This document shows positions 49,601-60,118 of a stretch of 64,000 bases of DNA, piece by piece (within the stretch, counting starts at the first letter, position 1; every line of letters begins with the position of its first letter). The DNA comes from Phanerodontia chrysosporium (lineage: Eukaryota; Basidiomycota; Agaricomycetes; Polyporales; Phanerochaetaceae). Under the pieces are notes generated by a model. It made no database searches, was not told where the DNA came from, and worked only from the letters and a program-made list of their open reading frames with translations. The DNA lies in the NCBI GenBank assembly GCA_001910725.1, contig MJGA01000008.1, positions 124,001 to 188,000 of the forward strand, given 5' to 3'. The position numbers and the translations under genes are program-made.

Positions 49601-49893
49601 CATATCCACCACAGCCACCATTTCAATATATACAGTACTCACCGGACTCTGGAAAAGCCCTTTCTCGCGCTGAACCGTCGTATGGCTTGCTTCCTGGGCA
49701 GGCATACAGAGCGCCATCATGGCTGCAGTTGGAGCCAGGATCTGGGATAGAAAGCCGACATGCAAGGGGAAGTCAGAGTAGCCGAGACTATTCTGGCCCA
49801 GGGAGGGACAGCGAAAGGTACGTAGGCAGTGGAGATGGGCAGCCCGTCGCTGATGGTCATGGTCCTCTGGTTAGTTCGTCGGCGGGCTTGTGA
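46683..49893 (+). CDS. RecQ-like superfamily 2 DNA helicase carried by the element
   Basis: Five exons (46683-47114, 47173-47256, 47301-47954, 48010-48490, 48542-49893) give exactly 1,000 aa, frame intact. Basic N-terminus, then the helicase core: motif 0-like KFQLDGAVW, motif I APTGQGKT (Lys 111), motif Ia VVPLLALQLEM, motif II DEAH (217-220) running into the RecQ aromatic-loop sequence CVSHWGSDFRKHYG, motif III AVTATL, motif IV region YIYADNIKTGSNIVKHL, motif V VCTDAAGMGCNIPDV, motif VI QRAGRAARR (414-422). After the core come a Cys pair (CCDICD, start of exon 5), a helical region with WVWWERYGDELL, and a long Pro/Tyr/His/Gln-rich tail. A RecQ zinc domain and HRDC domain are not evident. 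Predicted 3'-5' unwinding (family knowledge). Confidence 0.86.
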
Positions 49894-50133
49894 GCCAGCA
49901 ACGATCCCACACCTGTCAATCAGCGGGATCTGCCGTTTATTTGCTTTGTTGTCTCCCGCTTTCGTGCTTTCAGACTGCGGCCGTGTTACCCAATACAAGA
50001 ACATCACCATTGCGCAAAGGGAATGTGCTGCACTTGACCACCTGCGGTTTCGAACGCGGAGCGACGTTCGCGAATTCACTTAAGTCCTAAGCGCTGAAGG
50101 GGTCCCAGCCAAAAGGCTGACAAGTCTGCCCAG

Positions 50134-50269
50134 ACGGTATGACGAGTTACAGGTTTCGACGACCGCTTTACGCCCCGCTGATACGATCAAAACCTTACCT
50201 CCCCTCCCAAAATATCCCGTATTTTCACACCCTCGGATTTATCGTCGAAACCGGAACTCGTCATACCGG
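50134..50269. repeat. Subterminal inverted repeat of the element
   Basis: Arm 1 at 50134-50163 and arm 2 at 50241-50269 are complementary over about 28 bp (CGGTATGACGAGTT, then GGTTTCGACGA, with two mismatches), separated by about 77 bp. This is a candidate transposase-binding or hairpin structure 18 bp inside the right end. Confidence 0.75.
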
Positions 50270-50287
50270 CTGGATTATCGAGACTAG
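50269..50287 (-). repeat. Right terminal inverted repeat
   Basis: Read inward on the minus strand: CTAGTCTCGATAATCCAGC. Partner of 42607-42625. Confidence 0.75.
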
Positions 50288-50294
50288 GGAAGAA
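50288..50294. repeat. Right target-site duplication GGAAGAA
   Basis: Second copy of the target sequence at 42600-42606; it lies inside a codon run for F-F-P of the interrupted gene. Confidence 0.85.
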
Positions 50295-51382
50295 CCAGAA
50301 CGAGGAGCCCGTCCACTTCGGGTGCACCATGGCGTCGCCCGGGACGTGCGCCAGCCCCGACAGCGTGAAGCCGATGAACAACTGGACGTGGGACGAGAGC
50401 CAGGTACCGGGTGCGCATCGTAGCGTACGTGCTGCGAACTTGCCCCCTGCGGCGACGAACTGAATGGCTGCAGCATTGGCATAAATATCGCACACAGTGT
50501 AAATGACAGCTTACCCGTCGCATCATCTGCTGCCACACGCGGCTGAGCGAGGGTCGTCAGGAACATCGTCACACTGCACACAAAGTTGTACTCACCCCAA
50601 AAGCGTCGAAGGGTGTAAGCGTCCCCCACCTGCCGACCACTGTGGGCCAAGCTTTAGGTTCTGAGAAGCCCAAAGCTACGGCGGCAACTGCGATGACGTC
50701 GTAAGGGACAGTAAGCACGCAGTACGACTTGGTAGCGTATGCAAGGACGCTCAGGAATTGCAATTGAACACCCTGGCTTCGAAGCGACATTGCCTGATGT
50801 TCTGGGAGGGAGAACACGGGTTTGAGATCGATATACGTCTGCGCCAGATCGGTGAGCAGCAGGAAGCGCAGGATTCTCAAGCTGCGTCTGGAGACGAAAC
50901 CGCTACGAGACTCGGCTCTTGGCAGGCGAACATGGGGAATCTACAGCTTTCAAATCAGTACCAGAAAATGTGGAGATTCAAGCACAGTGTGTCACTCACC
51001 TGGTAATTCCAACCAATTCCCGAGTGTTAGAGGATATACACTGAATGTTGTAGATTTTCTCCCACAGCGACATGTCGGCCGGAGGCTTTGTTTGAGTTTC
51101 GTAACGATACTTCGACAGAGGGTCTGTCATCAGAAGCCACAGAGCCGTGAACGACACGGTGGCGAAAGCGTTCCCCATCAAGTAGTTCTGGAACGGCCCT
51201 TCGCCGGTATTGTACCGCAGAGAGTAGAGAAGAATGGCGATAAGTCCGATCCATGTCGCGAGTCGGACGCTGTATGGTGGCCTTGATGCAACGACAAGGC
51301 AGAGGATCAGTTGCGGCAGGATGAAGTTGGTGAACAAAGGCAATCGTGGGCGGTCTTGTGTGACATTGCTCGGTTCGTGCAT
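50288..51382 (-). pseudogene. 5' part of the MBOAT_2/wax-synthase-like gene, interrupted by the mobile element
   Basis: ATG 51380-51382 begins MHEPSNVTQDRPRLPL, followed by helices LILCLVVASRPPYSV and LATWIGLIAILLYSL, the block LMGNAFATVSFTALWLL, RGIGWNYQ just before intron 1 (50941-50999), RSLRILRFLLLTDLA, TLRRFWGRVWQQMMRR and the conserved helix VQLFIGFTLSGLAHVPGDAMV with the MBOAT His. It ends at the element edge in SSFWFFP; beyond it the frame runs into element sequence. Such enzymes transfer acyl groups to long-chain alcohols or related acceptors in the ER (family knowledge). Two one-base breaks (51018-51021 before IGW, about 50597 at RFWG) fit lost G/C bases. With the insertion the gene cannot make its last two or three helices. 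Confidence 0.86.
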
Positions 51383-52102
51383 ACTTTGCGAGAAGATAAC
51401 TGGCGGAGGGCGTTGTTCTCAAAGCTGTATGAATCTGCTCCTGCAACCTGGGTTGTGAGGAGGAAAACAGCGCGACTGAGAGCGGGTAGGCTGTGAGTGC
51501 CCTTTACCGCGGTATCAGCTATGATAAAGAGAGTCCCTGGCAGGATTTAAGGGAACAGTCAACACCCAGATCACGTATGTGTTGGCTTGTCCATACCTGC
51601 ACTTTGGAGAGAATGGATACAGAGAAAGCCAACGTCGAACGCGACGGGACGCGACGGGATCGCCATTCGCGTGGCGCGCGCATCAACCAGCTCACTAACT
51701 CCATCTTGTTTGCCGCTAGTACAGTTTGGTAGGAACATAGCATCTAGCAGCTACATCACTTTATCAAACGTACCCGCCTAGACTGCCAGTTGCGATTGGA
51801 TAGACTCCCTCCTTCAGAGGGGCGCGAATCAATACGAGCAAATACTGAGCGGCGATGTTCAGTTATAGAAATCTGCGGAAGGTAAGTTTAGTTAACCCAT
51901 GTCTTCTAAAGAATATCACAGAGTAGAATACAAGAACACCTTTGCCGGCAAGGGAGGAAGTACGGTCGGTCCGATATGTTTGTCGGGGTTTAAAACACTT
52001 TTGATGGCAACATACGAACCAAACCTTGTTCATACCGGGGTTGGACGAGCGGTGCCCAGCCGATTCATCGAAACCCGCCGCTACCCCGCAGTCATCCATA
52101 AT
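51383..52102. other. Divergent intergenic region
   Basis: 720 bp between the interrupted MBOAT gene start and the next gene. No supported gene; presumably holds both promoters. Confidence 0.4.
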
Positions 52103-52820
52103 ATGTACAAGCTCATCCGTCGCATCTCGGACACCTTCTTCCCAAGACCAGACAGACCTTGGAACGATGACGGTGAGCATTCTTATCTCGCTAAGCGCAG
52201 ACACGAGTTTGCTGAGACAACACGTGGATCTCCAGCGACGTCGACTGCCCCGCAGATTGGGAAGAAGCGGCGGATGAGCGAGGATGACGACCTGCCGCCA
52301 CCTGCGAGCATAAAGAAGCACAGGACAGGCCTCGCAGCGGAGGACACTCTCATCCTCGGGCGCGAGGAGGTCTCATCACCCACGCAAGAACGAGAGGGCA
52401 CTGTCGATGGCGTGAAGGAGGTGACGAAGGGCGTGCGAGAGGTTGAGCTAGAGGAGAGTGCGAAGGAGGAGGCGAGCGAGGTGCCTGTTGCTACGGAAGC
52501 CGCTGCGCCGTACCACTGCCAGACTCTCCCGTCATCGAAGCGCAGGCGGAAGCCGTCGAGGCTGCATCGCCAGACGCCCGGCTGAAGACTCCAAGGATGA
52601 GACATCGCAGAAGCCGGAAGATAACCCTTCGGAGCCCGCAGTGCTCGAAGCTGAGAAGGAGAAGGCTGTCGTAGAACTGGAGGCGGACAACGCGGAGGCT
52701 GTCGCCACATCAGATGCAACATCAACGCCAATCGAGGAGACCACTACTATCCACGACACCGCAGACGAGGTTACCCCGGAGGAGGTTACGAAGGAGGACG
52801 TCGCAGAGACCGCTGCTTAA
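52103..52820 (+). CDS. Glu/Ala-rich acidic protein of unknown function
   Basis: ATG 52103 opens MYKLIRRISDTFFPRPDRPW, a short amphipathic N-terminus. A frame continuing upstream to 51899 exists but has less coding character. Two basic, NLS-like stretches follow (GKKRRMSEDDD, IKKHRTG), then a long low-complexity region dominated by Glu, Val, Ala and Thr, ending VTKEDVAETAA with stop at 52818-52820. Two frame breaks (52508-52511 and 52576-52579) are each repaired by one extra G or C and restore an uninterrupted acidic repeat-like sequence (PLPDSPVIEAQAEAVEAA). Probably nuclear and disordered. No family recognised. Confidence 0.55.
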
Positions 52821-53917
52821 TGACAGGATACCCGGTCGGATTTAATAGCTATCTATCCCTGCTCATATACGCTGACAATCACGCTGTTCATACAAGGGAG
52901 TGTATTTTGCTTTTACTTAGTGTAATGTGTTGTCCATGTAATAATCACTACGACCTATGCAAGATACCAGTCATCCACACTTCTCCATCTTCATGCCCCT
53001 GCCCTCGTAATTCGGGTCCCCGATCCATATACATTTAACGGAGGTGCCGGAATCTCTGAGGTGCGCATTACAGTCTGGCATTGGGAATTCTTATGAAAGC
53101 CATAGACTTGTCGTCCTAGAAGAGGTCAAAGCTTGGAAATCCGGCTATACCATGGGTGGCAACGCCCAAGTCGAGCCCACGATCGTGCAAGGACCTTGGC
53201 ACAGACGCTTCTCGCTTGATAACCTACAGGACGAACACGTGTTCTCATGGTAGGTGAAGTGAAACCTCGAGGTGCGTCTCTGATGCCCTTCGAATGTCAT
53301 TGCGGCAATAGCTAATATTCTATAATACCACAAATATCGTGCGAGTGCCAGTTACTGTAAAGCCAACATGCTCCTCCGAATAGTACGTTGGTCTTAAACA
53401 GCCCCTCTGGATTGACTTGCATCCATTCGATACAGACCCAAGGAGTTACCTCGATGTGTTGCCATCATTGCGGACGAAGTATGGGCCCCGGTTTCCCGCG
53501 CGTCGCACAACGCCCTCGCTTCCCTCATTCGCATATCTGCAAGCTCTCCTCAAAGGGCCGGCCTCGGCCTCATGCGGTGCTGTCCATGCAGGCTGAAATA
53601 TGTCCAACAGTAGCCGTTCTATCGCATTGGACGAAATTACGACCATGCGGGGTGGTGGCGCAATCTGTATGCTGCCCGCTCGTTCGTTCCAGGGTGTCCT
53701 CGCTGGCATTCTATTTCAGGGACAAGCCCGCGGAACGTGACGCTTCGACGCATGGTGTGCAGTCCACGGACGTCGACCTGCTCTCCCGGCAAGCATGATC
53801 TTTCTCATCGACGGGAACCGTGCTCCTCATTCGAGCGTGGTGCACCTTTACTTCACCATCACTGGCCCTGCTGATCGCTTCCGACGAGAATGTGGTCATG
53901 GAAGCACAATATGGTCC
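52821..53917. other. Intergenic region
   Basis: About 1.1 kb. An open frame at 53388-53798 (plus) has Cys and His residues but no domain or splice support. Nothing else recognised. Confidence 0.4.
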
Positions 53918-53924
53918 TATAAAT
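53918..53924 (+). promoter_or_regulatory. TATA box of the S41-type peptidase gene
   Basis: TATAAAT 64 bp before the ATG at 53988. Confidence 0.6.
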
Positions 53925-53987
53925 TCCCGCTGACGGGCAGCAGCAATAGTGCCTAGTGGTCGACACCCGCCTCCCAGTGCACTCGCG

Positions 53988-56619
53988 ATGCGCGTTCGCC
54001 ACGTCTCAGCGGCCCTTGGCACGCTCGCCACGCAGGCTCTGTTTGCGCGCGGCGCTCCAGCTGCCTCGGACCCATGTGCACCCTTCGCAGGACAGGCCTT
54101 CGTGGTTCCCGCGCAGGCCCTCGCGTGTCTCAAGTCCTTCCCGTTCAACGAGACGCTGCGGCAGAACGTGCTCACGAACATTGCGCGCGTGTTCGACTTT
54201 TACACCTTCGAGGAGTTCTACCTCAACTCGCCGCCGCCGTTCCAGGAGTCGACCGCGAACATCCGGGCGGAAATTGCTCGGATTAACAGCACCAAGTTCG
54301 AGGTGCGTAGACACGGGCTTCTGCGCAGCGTGATGCTCATACACGTGTCCCGATACGACAGACGGACTACGACTTCAACCGGGCTGTATACAACTTTACC
54401 ACCCAACTGAACGACGGTCACACGCGTGAGCTATGCCATACGATCCCTGTCACTCCTGTTATGTCCGCTCAACATTCGTGTGCATTCCGTAGGCTGGTTC
54501 CCGAACTGTTACGACACCTTCCAAAATCTCCTTCCCGCGCCCATCGTGACGCTTGCGGACGAGCACGGCGTGCAGAGTGTCTTCGTCGCGCCCGACTCGG
54601 TCGAGCTTGTCCCCCTCGTCGGCGATGAGTTTACAGGTTTCTTCGACAAGATCGGCTTCGACTGGAAGCGCCTTGCCGGCGCCCGGGTACTCGAGATCGC
54701 GGGATGGACGCATTTTCCTACGCGGACCTCATCGCAAAGACCGAGAGTGGCAACTTCCTCGACCACGGCGTCCGCGTGAACAGCGTGTTCAGCAGCTACC
54801 GCATCTCGGGCACGGACTTTTCGCAGCGCTTTGGCGACATCGCGGGACCAGCGTTCCCCGATCGTGATTCACTCACCCTCAAGCTTATCCCTGCAGGCTC
54901 GACAAAGGCCGAGACAGTGACGGTTCCGTACCTTGCAAGCTATCTAGGAGCCAACTTCACCGACAAGCAATCCTTGTGAGTATCATGCACGGTGGGGGAC
55001 CGGAGGCACGTCTGACACAGGTGGCAGCTGGGAGGCCAACTGTGCTGCGAATGACGAGACCAACGGAATCGACCTCAAGACGCTCCTGCCCGGCAGCGGC
55101 AGCGCGCTTCGCAAGCGGGACATTGGCGTCGGACGTTCAGGCCGCAAGCTCGCGCGCGCTGCGATCGTCGACAAGCCTCACAGTAAGGCTGTGGGGCTAC
55201 CGTCGCAGTTCCTCCCAACGGCGCCTCCGGTAAACGGCAGCACGGGTGTCATCAAGTCGTTCATCCTGCCGAGCAACAAGACCGGTGTGGTGAGCCGTGC
55301 TGTCCCATTCTGTTAGTGATCGCATGTTGATGCTCCTCTAGATGTTCGTCGGTTCGTTTGAAGGCGACTTCAACCAGTTCCAAACCGACACTCAGGCTGC
55401 AATCGCCCAGTTCAAGGCCTCGGGCGTCACGCACCTCATCGTCGACCTCACTAACAACGGCGGCGGCTTCGTCTGCCTTGGACACTTCCTGCATCAGTTC
55501 CTCGTCGGTACAGCAAACCTAGGCAATGCCGGCAATCCGTAAGTCAAACATCAAGTTGAAACATCAGCCCTGAAGCTCATGCTGTCCCTGTTCAGTGGCT
55601 TCCAGTCCACGAACAGGGCCAACCCCCTTGCGCAGAAGATTGTGAAATCGGACATAGCACTCGGCCTGAACGACACCCTGACGTTCTACACCGGTGATAA
55701 CTGTGCGTGATATATCCCGCTCGGAGTGCGTCATGCCATGCGCGCTCACACCGCCCGCCGCACAGTCGCCTTCCTGAACAACCAGGAGATGCCCGCGACA
55801 CACGACTACAACGACCCGAGCGTTCCGTTCCACTTCAACGGGGTTACCAAGCAGAACTCGCAGCGTTTCTTCGTGAGTACACCGAGTGCCATCCAGGGAC
55901 GATCTAACTCAACGCGTCTCACCTACAGGACACATGTGGCTTGGACTTCGTCGTCGACCCTCCGGAGCAGCCGGCCTTCAAAATCGAAAACATTGCAATC
56001 GGTGGGTTAAGCGCACAACGCGGCCAACGACACAGTGTATGCTGATGTCCGGGATTACAGTGGGGAACGCCAACTGCGCGTCGACATGCGCGCTCTTCAG
56101 CACGCTCATGGTCGAGCGCCACAACACAAAGGTCGCCATCTTCGGCGGCAAGCCTGGCGAGCAGCTGCAGTACAAGGGCATGGCCGGAAACCAGGTCCTC
56201 GAGTGGACGGACCTCGACGACGAGATCAAGACTGCGAACCTGAAAGATGTGCGTCACCTCCCCGGGCGCGTGCTGCTATGTTCTCGGGGCTGACGCGGAG
56301 TGTAGGACCCCCTGGCGCCGCCGGACCTGCTCGTCAACGCCAACATGCGACACAACTGGCGCACCGCCTGGAGTTTCTTCGACGAGCAGCTGCCAATTGG
56401 TGCGTCCTATCTCCTGAGGCGGCGTATGCGCTGTGCTCATACGTCGGACACGCAGCCTACGTCTCCGAGCTCCCGCAGTTCCGTTTCCCGTACACTAACG
56501 AAACGTACAACAACCCACAGGCCCTGTGGACCTTTGCGTACGTCCGCTCTGCTGTTTGTGATCTCGCCGCTGGTCTGATTTCCATCTGTAGTGAATCTCA
56601 ACTGTTCCACATCCACTGA
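53988..56619 (+). CDS. Secreted peptidase S41-family (tail-specific-protease-like) protein
   Basis: Signal peptide from ATG 53988 (MRVRHVSAALGTLATQALFA, cleavage near ARGAPA). The rest matches the fungal extracellular S41 group: VFDFYTFEEFYLNSPPPFQES, YNFTTQLNDGHT, a middle domain with DAFSYADLIAK and NSVFSSYRISG, a basic linker ALRKRDIG, FEGDFNQFQTD, VTHLIVDLTNNGGGFVC, and GNANCASTCALFSTLM followed by KVAIFGGKPGE. The Ser of CASTC is the probable nucleophile of the family. About eleven introns; the last exon ends FAESQLFHIH at 56619. One break at 54701-54703 (EIAGMDAFSYAD) fits GGGG read as GGG. Presumably an extracellular protein-degrading enzyme; some members may be inactive scavengers. 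Confidence 0.85.
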
Positions 56620-56803
56620 TGACACCGGATATGACCTCAGATATGTAGCGATATGGCGTGGAATCTATAGAACACAGCCCAGACTGTATATGAAAAGTTT
56701 CGAGCTACAGACAGCGTAGTCTACAGTAAGCCACCTTGAGAGAAATCGAAGTACCATAGTATGGATACACCTAGGAATATTCGCTTTGCATCACGCCATC
56801 AAC

Positions 56804-58475
56804 TTAAGCCGACTTCTTCTGGAGGCCCTTTGGCAGCTCCTTGGCCCAGGGCAGGAAGTCGCGGCCCTGCATGTATGGCCGGAGGACCTCCGGAATGACG
56901 AGACCCTCGGGAGTCTGGTAGTTCTCGACGAGGCAGCAAAGTGCACGCTCTGTCGCGCAAAGCGTGCCGTTGAGCATGTGCACGTAGACCTTGCGCTGCT
57001 GGTCCTTGCTCTTGAGACCGCAACGAACCTCAAGTCTCCGTGCCTCTGATGGAGGTGTCAGAAAGGAGTAGCCGACACGAGTGACAATCGGGACTCACGG
57101 TAGTCTGTGCAGTTCGAGCACGAGACAAGCTCCTTGTACGCGCCCTGGAAGGGGAACCACGCCTCCAGGTCGTACTTCTGCGCAGCAGCAAGGTTGAGCG
57201 CGCCCGAGACAATCGCGACGACGCGGTACGGGATGCCGAGGCTCTGGTAGAACTCCTCCGAGGTGCCGATCATCTGGTCGAACATCTCCCAGCTCTTCTC
57301 GGGCGAGGTGATGCAGAACTGCTCGACCTTCTCGAACTGGTGCACACGGAAAATGCCCCACATGTCGCGCCCGGCCGAGCCGGCCTCTTTCCGGAAGCAC
57401 GTCGAGTAGCCCGCGTACTTGAGCGGCAGCTGTGTGTCAGGCGACTCGAACCACTCGCCCGAGTGGTACGCCGAGATGGGCTGCTCCGAGGTTGCGATAA
57501 GGTACTTCTCGTCATCGGCAGCAATGACCTAAGGATGAAAAGTGTGAATAAGTCGAGCATCGCACGACACAGTAGGTGATTGTCCACCTTGTAGAGCTCC
57601 TCGTCAAACTGCTCAAGCTGAGCCGTCTTTGCCATCTGCTCCTTGTTCATCATGAAAGGAGGCTGAAGATTCCTGTAGCCCTTTTTGCGGAGGAAGTGCA
57701 GGCCGTAAGTGATAAGAGCTTGGTTGAGGTCGATACCATCGTTTGTCAGGAAGTAGCCTCTGTGGCCGGCGATCTTTGTACCTGGGATAACATAGGTTGG
57801 GCGAGAATGTGAGATATAGCGAGATATGTACCTCGCTCAAGGTCCATCGCGTCCAGACGCAGCAGAACTTCGTGGTGAGGCATGATATCTGTCTTCTTCT
57901 CCACCTGGCCACCGGTAGGATGCCATGTCCTGACCGTAACGTTGTCGTCCTGGTGGCGCACTCAGGTGATGTATAGACAGCAGCTCACTCGGGACGTACC
58001 TCAGTCAAGCTAACAGGCACATCCTTGCCCACAATGTTTCCGACGGTAGCAGCCCTCTGGCGCATCTTGGCTTCATGCTCCTTCGACTCCGCGCGCTTTG
58101 CAGCGACCTGTTCGTCAAGCTGCTTTTTCTTTGCGACGAGCTCGTCCGCATTCTCTTTCGCCTGACGGAAGTTACAGCCTTCACAAGACTCGCGTCGCGT
58201 ATAGTGTACGAACCTTCTTTTTTGCTGCTATCTCCTTCTGTACGGCGTTGATTTCTTTGCTGATGTTGTTGGCCTCAAAATCCACTGTCTCAACGGTCAA
58301 TTAGGAGACAGAGCCTTCTGATTCTGGGTGAGTGCGCACTCTTCACCCAGTCCTGGTACATCTGAATGACTTCGTCCACGATCTCGACCGAGAGACCGCG
58401 CTTGCGCTGCGACTCGCGGATTTCCTGGGCATTTCCACCCTTGTTGTCAATGAAGTGAAGCACGTCAAGCGTCAT
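56804..58475 (-). CDS. SES1: Cytosolic seryl-tRNA synthetase
   Basis: Class II aminoacyl-tRNA synthetase charging tRNA(Ser). ATG 58473-58475 begins [15 protein letters not shown]; the N-terminal tRNA-binding coiled coil contains [19 protein letters not shown] and [22 protein letters not shown]. The catalytic core has [21 protein letters not shown] (motif 1 area), [10 protein letters not shown], motif 2 [22 protein letters not shown], and motif 3-associated [20 protein letters not shown]; it ends with [35 protein letters not shown] and KGLQKKSA. About seven short introns. Frame intact. Convergent with the S41 gene, 184 bp apart. Confidence 0.95.
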
Positions 58476-59335
58476 GGTGAGTTTTGAGGGAAAGGGGAAA
58501 GAAAGTGCGGATGGAGGCTAATAAAGCTGCAATGAGCGAGATTTGAGTCAAGGTCTTAATCTGGTAACTTGGACTATCTTATCTGCGGGATATCTGGAAA
58601 TGCGCCGATCTAATCTCCCCTTAGCCATGTATGGAGCCTTGCACAGGTGCAACTGACTTCGAGCAGAGTCAACCCTAGCACGCATATTCGGCAAGTTGAG
58701 TCAGTTCTTCAGTGCTTGATGATAGCTCTGAACCGAGAGATGGTAGATCTGGTGCCTTGGCAAGCCGAAAACATTGCCGGGGGCATCGTTCGGCCTGCAC
58801 TGGGTATTGATCATATCGCTCGCGGCACTGCGGTCAGGGTAAGATGTGTCGCTGCAAGAGCAGAGGATAGATAGGTGACTGGGCTGATTCTGTGAGCTGT
58901 TGACCTCAGGGCCAGCAGTGTCGAAACGTTTGCCACACCGAGTCATCAGCAAACGCGTCTCCCTGGCCCGGCGACCTCGTATGATGCTCAAGGGGATGGG
59001 TCCCTTGTGACCGCGAAGTGATCTATATTGCCCGTTGGCCGCAATTGCTACAATGGCCAGGATGGCGTATATGATGGTGAGAAATAGTAGACAAGCACGA
59101 GCTTAAGCAAGGTTTGCGAGACAATGGCATCCATTATTCTCGGTTTGACGCCTGTTCACAGCCAGTTGTGCTCGCAACCAGGGTCAAGAACGCTGTCCAT
59201 GTTGCAGCGGTATCGCCCTGCACCTCCGATGAAACCCTACCCGCCTTTCTGTCCAGAATATCACTGCCGGTGTCAGACAAGCGTCAATCAGACCCTAGCT
59301 CCGTGACCTGCGCACACGCTAGCGGCGTGAAACTG
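58476..59335. other. Divergent intergenic region
   Basis: About 0.86 kb between SerRS and the next gene; only weak short frames. Confidence 0.4.
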
Positions 59336-59342
59336 TATATAA
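59336..59342 (+). promoter_or_regulatory. TATA box of the Ser/Arg/Pro-rich protein gene
   Basis: TATATAA 61 bp before the ATG at 59397. Confidence 0.55.
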
Positions 59343-59396
59343 CCGCAAGGTTCACCGCTGGTTCTCGCTACCGTGTCCCCCCAGCGAGCCAGGACA

Positions 59397-60118
59397 ATGC
59401 TTGCTGAGTATTCCTCGTTCTTCAACTCGGGTCTTCAGGCCCCCATCCACGCCGAAGCCCCGCGTATCACGAGGACTCGCAGGTGAGTACGCTGTCGCGT
59501 ATATATACTTGCAAGCACTGAACATTTGCTAGGCTGACTGTGCGCTCCGCCTCCCTCCCAGCGCGGGAGCCCGACACGGTCACATCCCCCCGGCGCCAAG
59601 CGCCGCGGCGGTCGTCCAGCAGGATCGTCAGAGACCTGCTGTCCGAGTTCCCTGACGTACCCGACACGCCGCGGCGACCACCCATCCGCGTCGACACATC
59701 CTCCGCTTGTGCACCGGCGCCGTCGCCAGCGCTGAAGTCCTCCGCGCTCCTCTCGGCTGCCGACGACACGCACTTTGCGTTCCCGCCGGCACCGTGCCAA
59801 GTCCCGCGTGCGACGGCTCCTTCTCGCCGCCGCTGCTCCCAGCCGGCTGGCGGGGCGCTGAAACGTCCGCTGTCCGGCTACGAGCCCGCGGGTGTCAAGC
59901 GGAGCAGGAGGTGCTCGGGAGTCCTGCTCTCCGACGCTTCCTACGCGCGCAGGTCCCCGACGCCCGCATGCCCAGACGACCGAATCACTGCTCACGACGT
60001 TCTTTCCCTTCCTTCCTTCGCGGCGACCAGATCGTTGCCGACACTGTCATTGCCCACGAGATCCTTACGTAACTCCTGTACTCAACTCGCCCCAGCGGAG
60101 AGCGGTTGGATCGTATGA
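59397..60118 (+). CDS. Ser/Arg/Pro-rich hypothetical protein
   Basis: Two exons (59397-59482, 59533-60118) around a 50-nt intron give a 223-aa protein that I do not recognise. It starts MLAEYSSFFNSGLQAPIH, then a basic Ser/Pro-rich region (RITRTRRLTVRSASLPAREP, PRRQAPRRSSSRIV), a short acidic helix DLLSEFPDVPD, and a second basic cluster PAGVKRSRRCSG that could be a nuclear localisation signal. No enzymatic motif or membrane helix. The start is supported by the TATA box and consensus splice sites (GTGAGT..TAG). Probably a disordered nuclear or regulatory protein (inference). Confidence 0.6.

Larger units (their letters stand above)
42607..50287. mobile_element. 7.68-kb DNA transposon with DUF6589 and RecQ-like helicase genes
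   Basis: Ends: left CTAGGCTCGGACATCC (42607-42622), right, read inward on the minus strand, CTAGTCTCGATAATCC (50287-50272); 12 of 16 positions agree. A further shared block CCGAGGG(C/T)GTG lies 42 bp inside the left end (42648-42658) and 52 bp inside the right end (50236-50226). Flanks carry a 7- or 8-bp duplication. The empty site, made by removing the element and one repeat, reads W-F-F-P-V-Q in frame within the MBOAT gene. The cargo is two divergent multi-exon genes facing outward from a 224-bp gap. Both frames are complete, so the element looks young and possibly still active. The Zisupton/KDZ and hAT groups also make 8-bp duplications, but I see none of their signature motifs in the encoded proteins. 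Confidence 0.88.
49894..50287. other. Right subterminal non-coding part of the element
   Basis: 394 bp from the helicase stop to the right end, without a gene. It contains the long inverted repeat listed separately and the terminal repeat. Confidence 0.6.

Noticed and set aside
53388..53798. 137-codon plus frame with Cys/His residues
   Set aside because: Cys/His spacing fits no zinc finger; no promoter or splice support.
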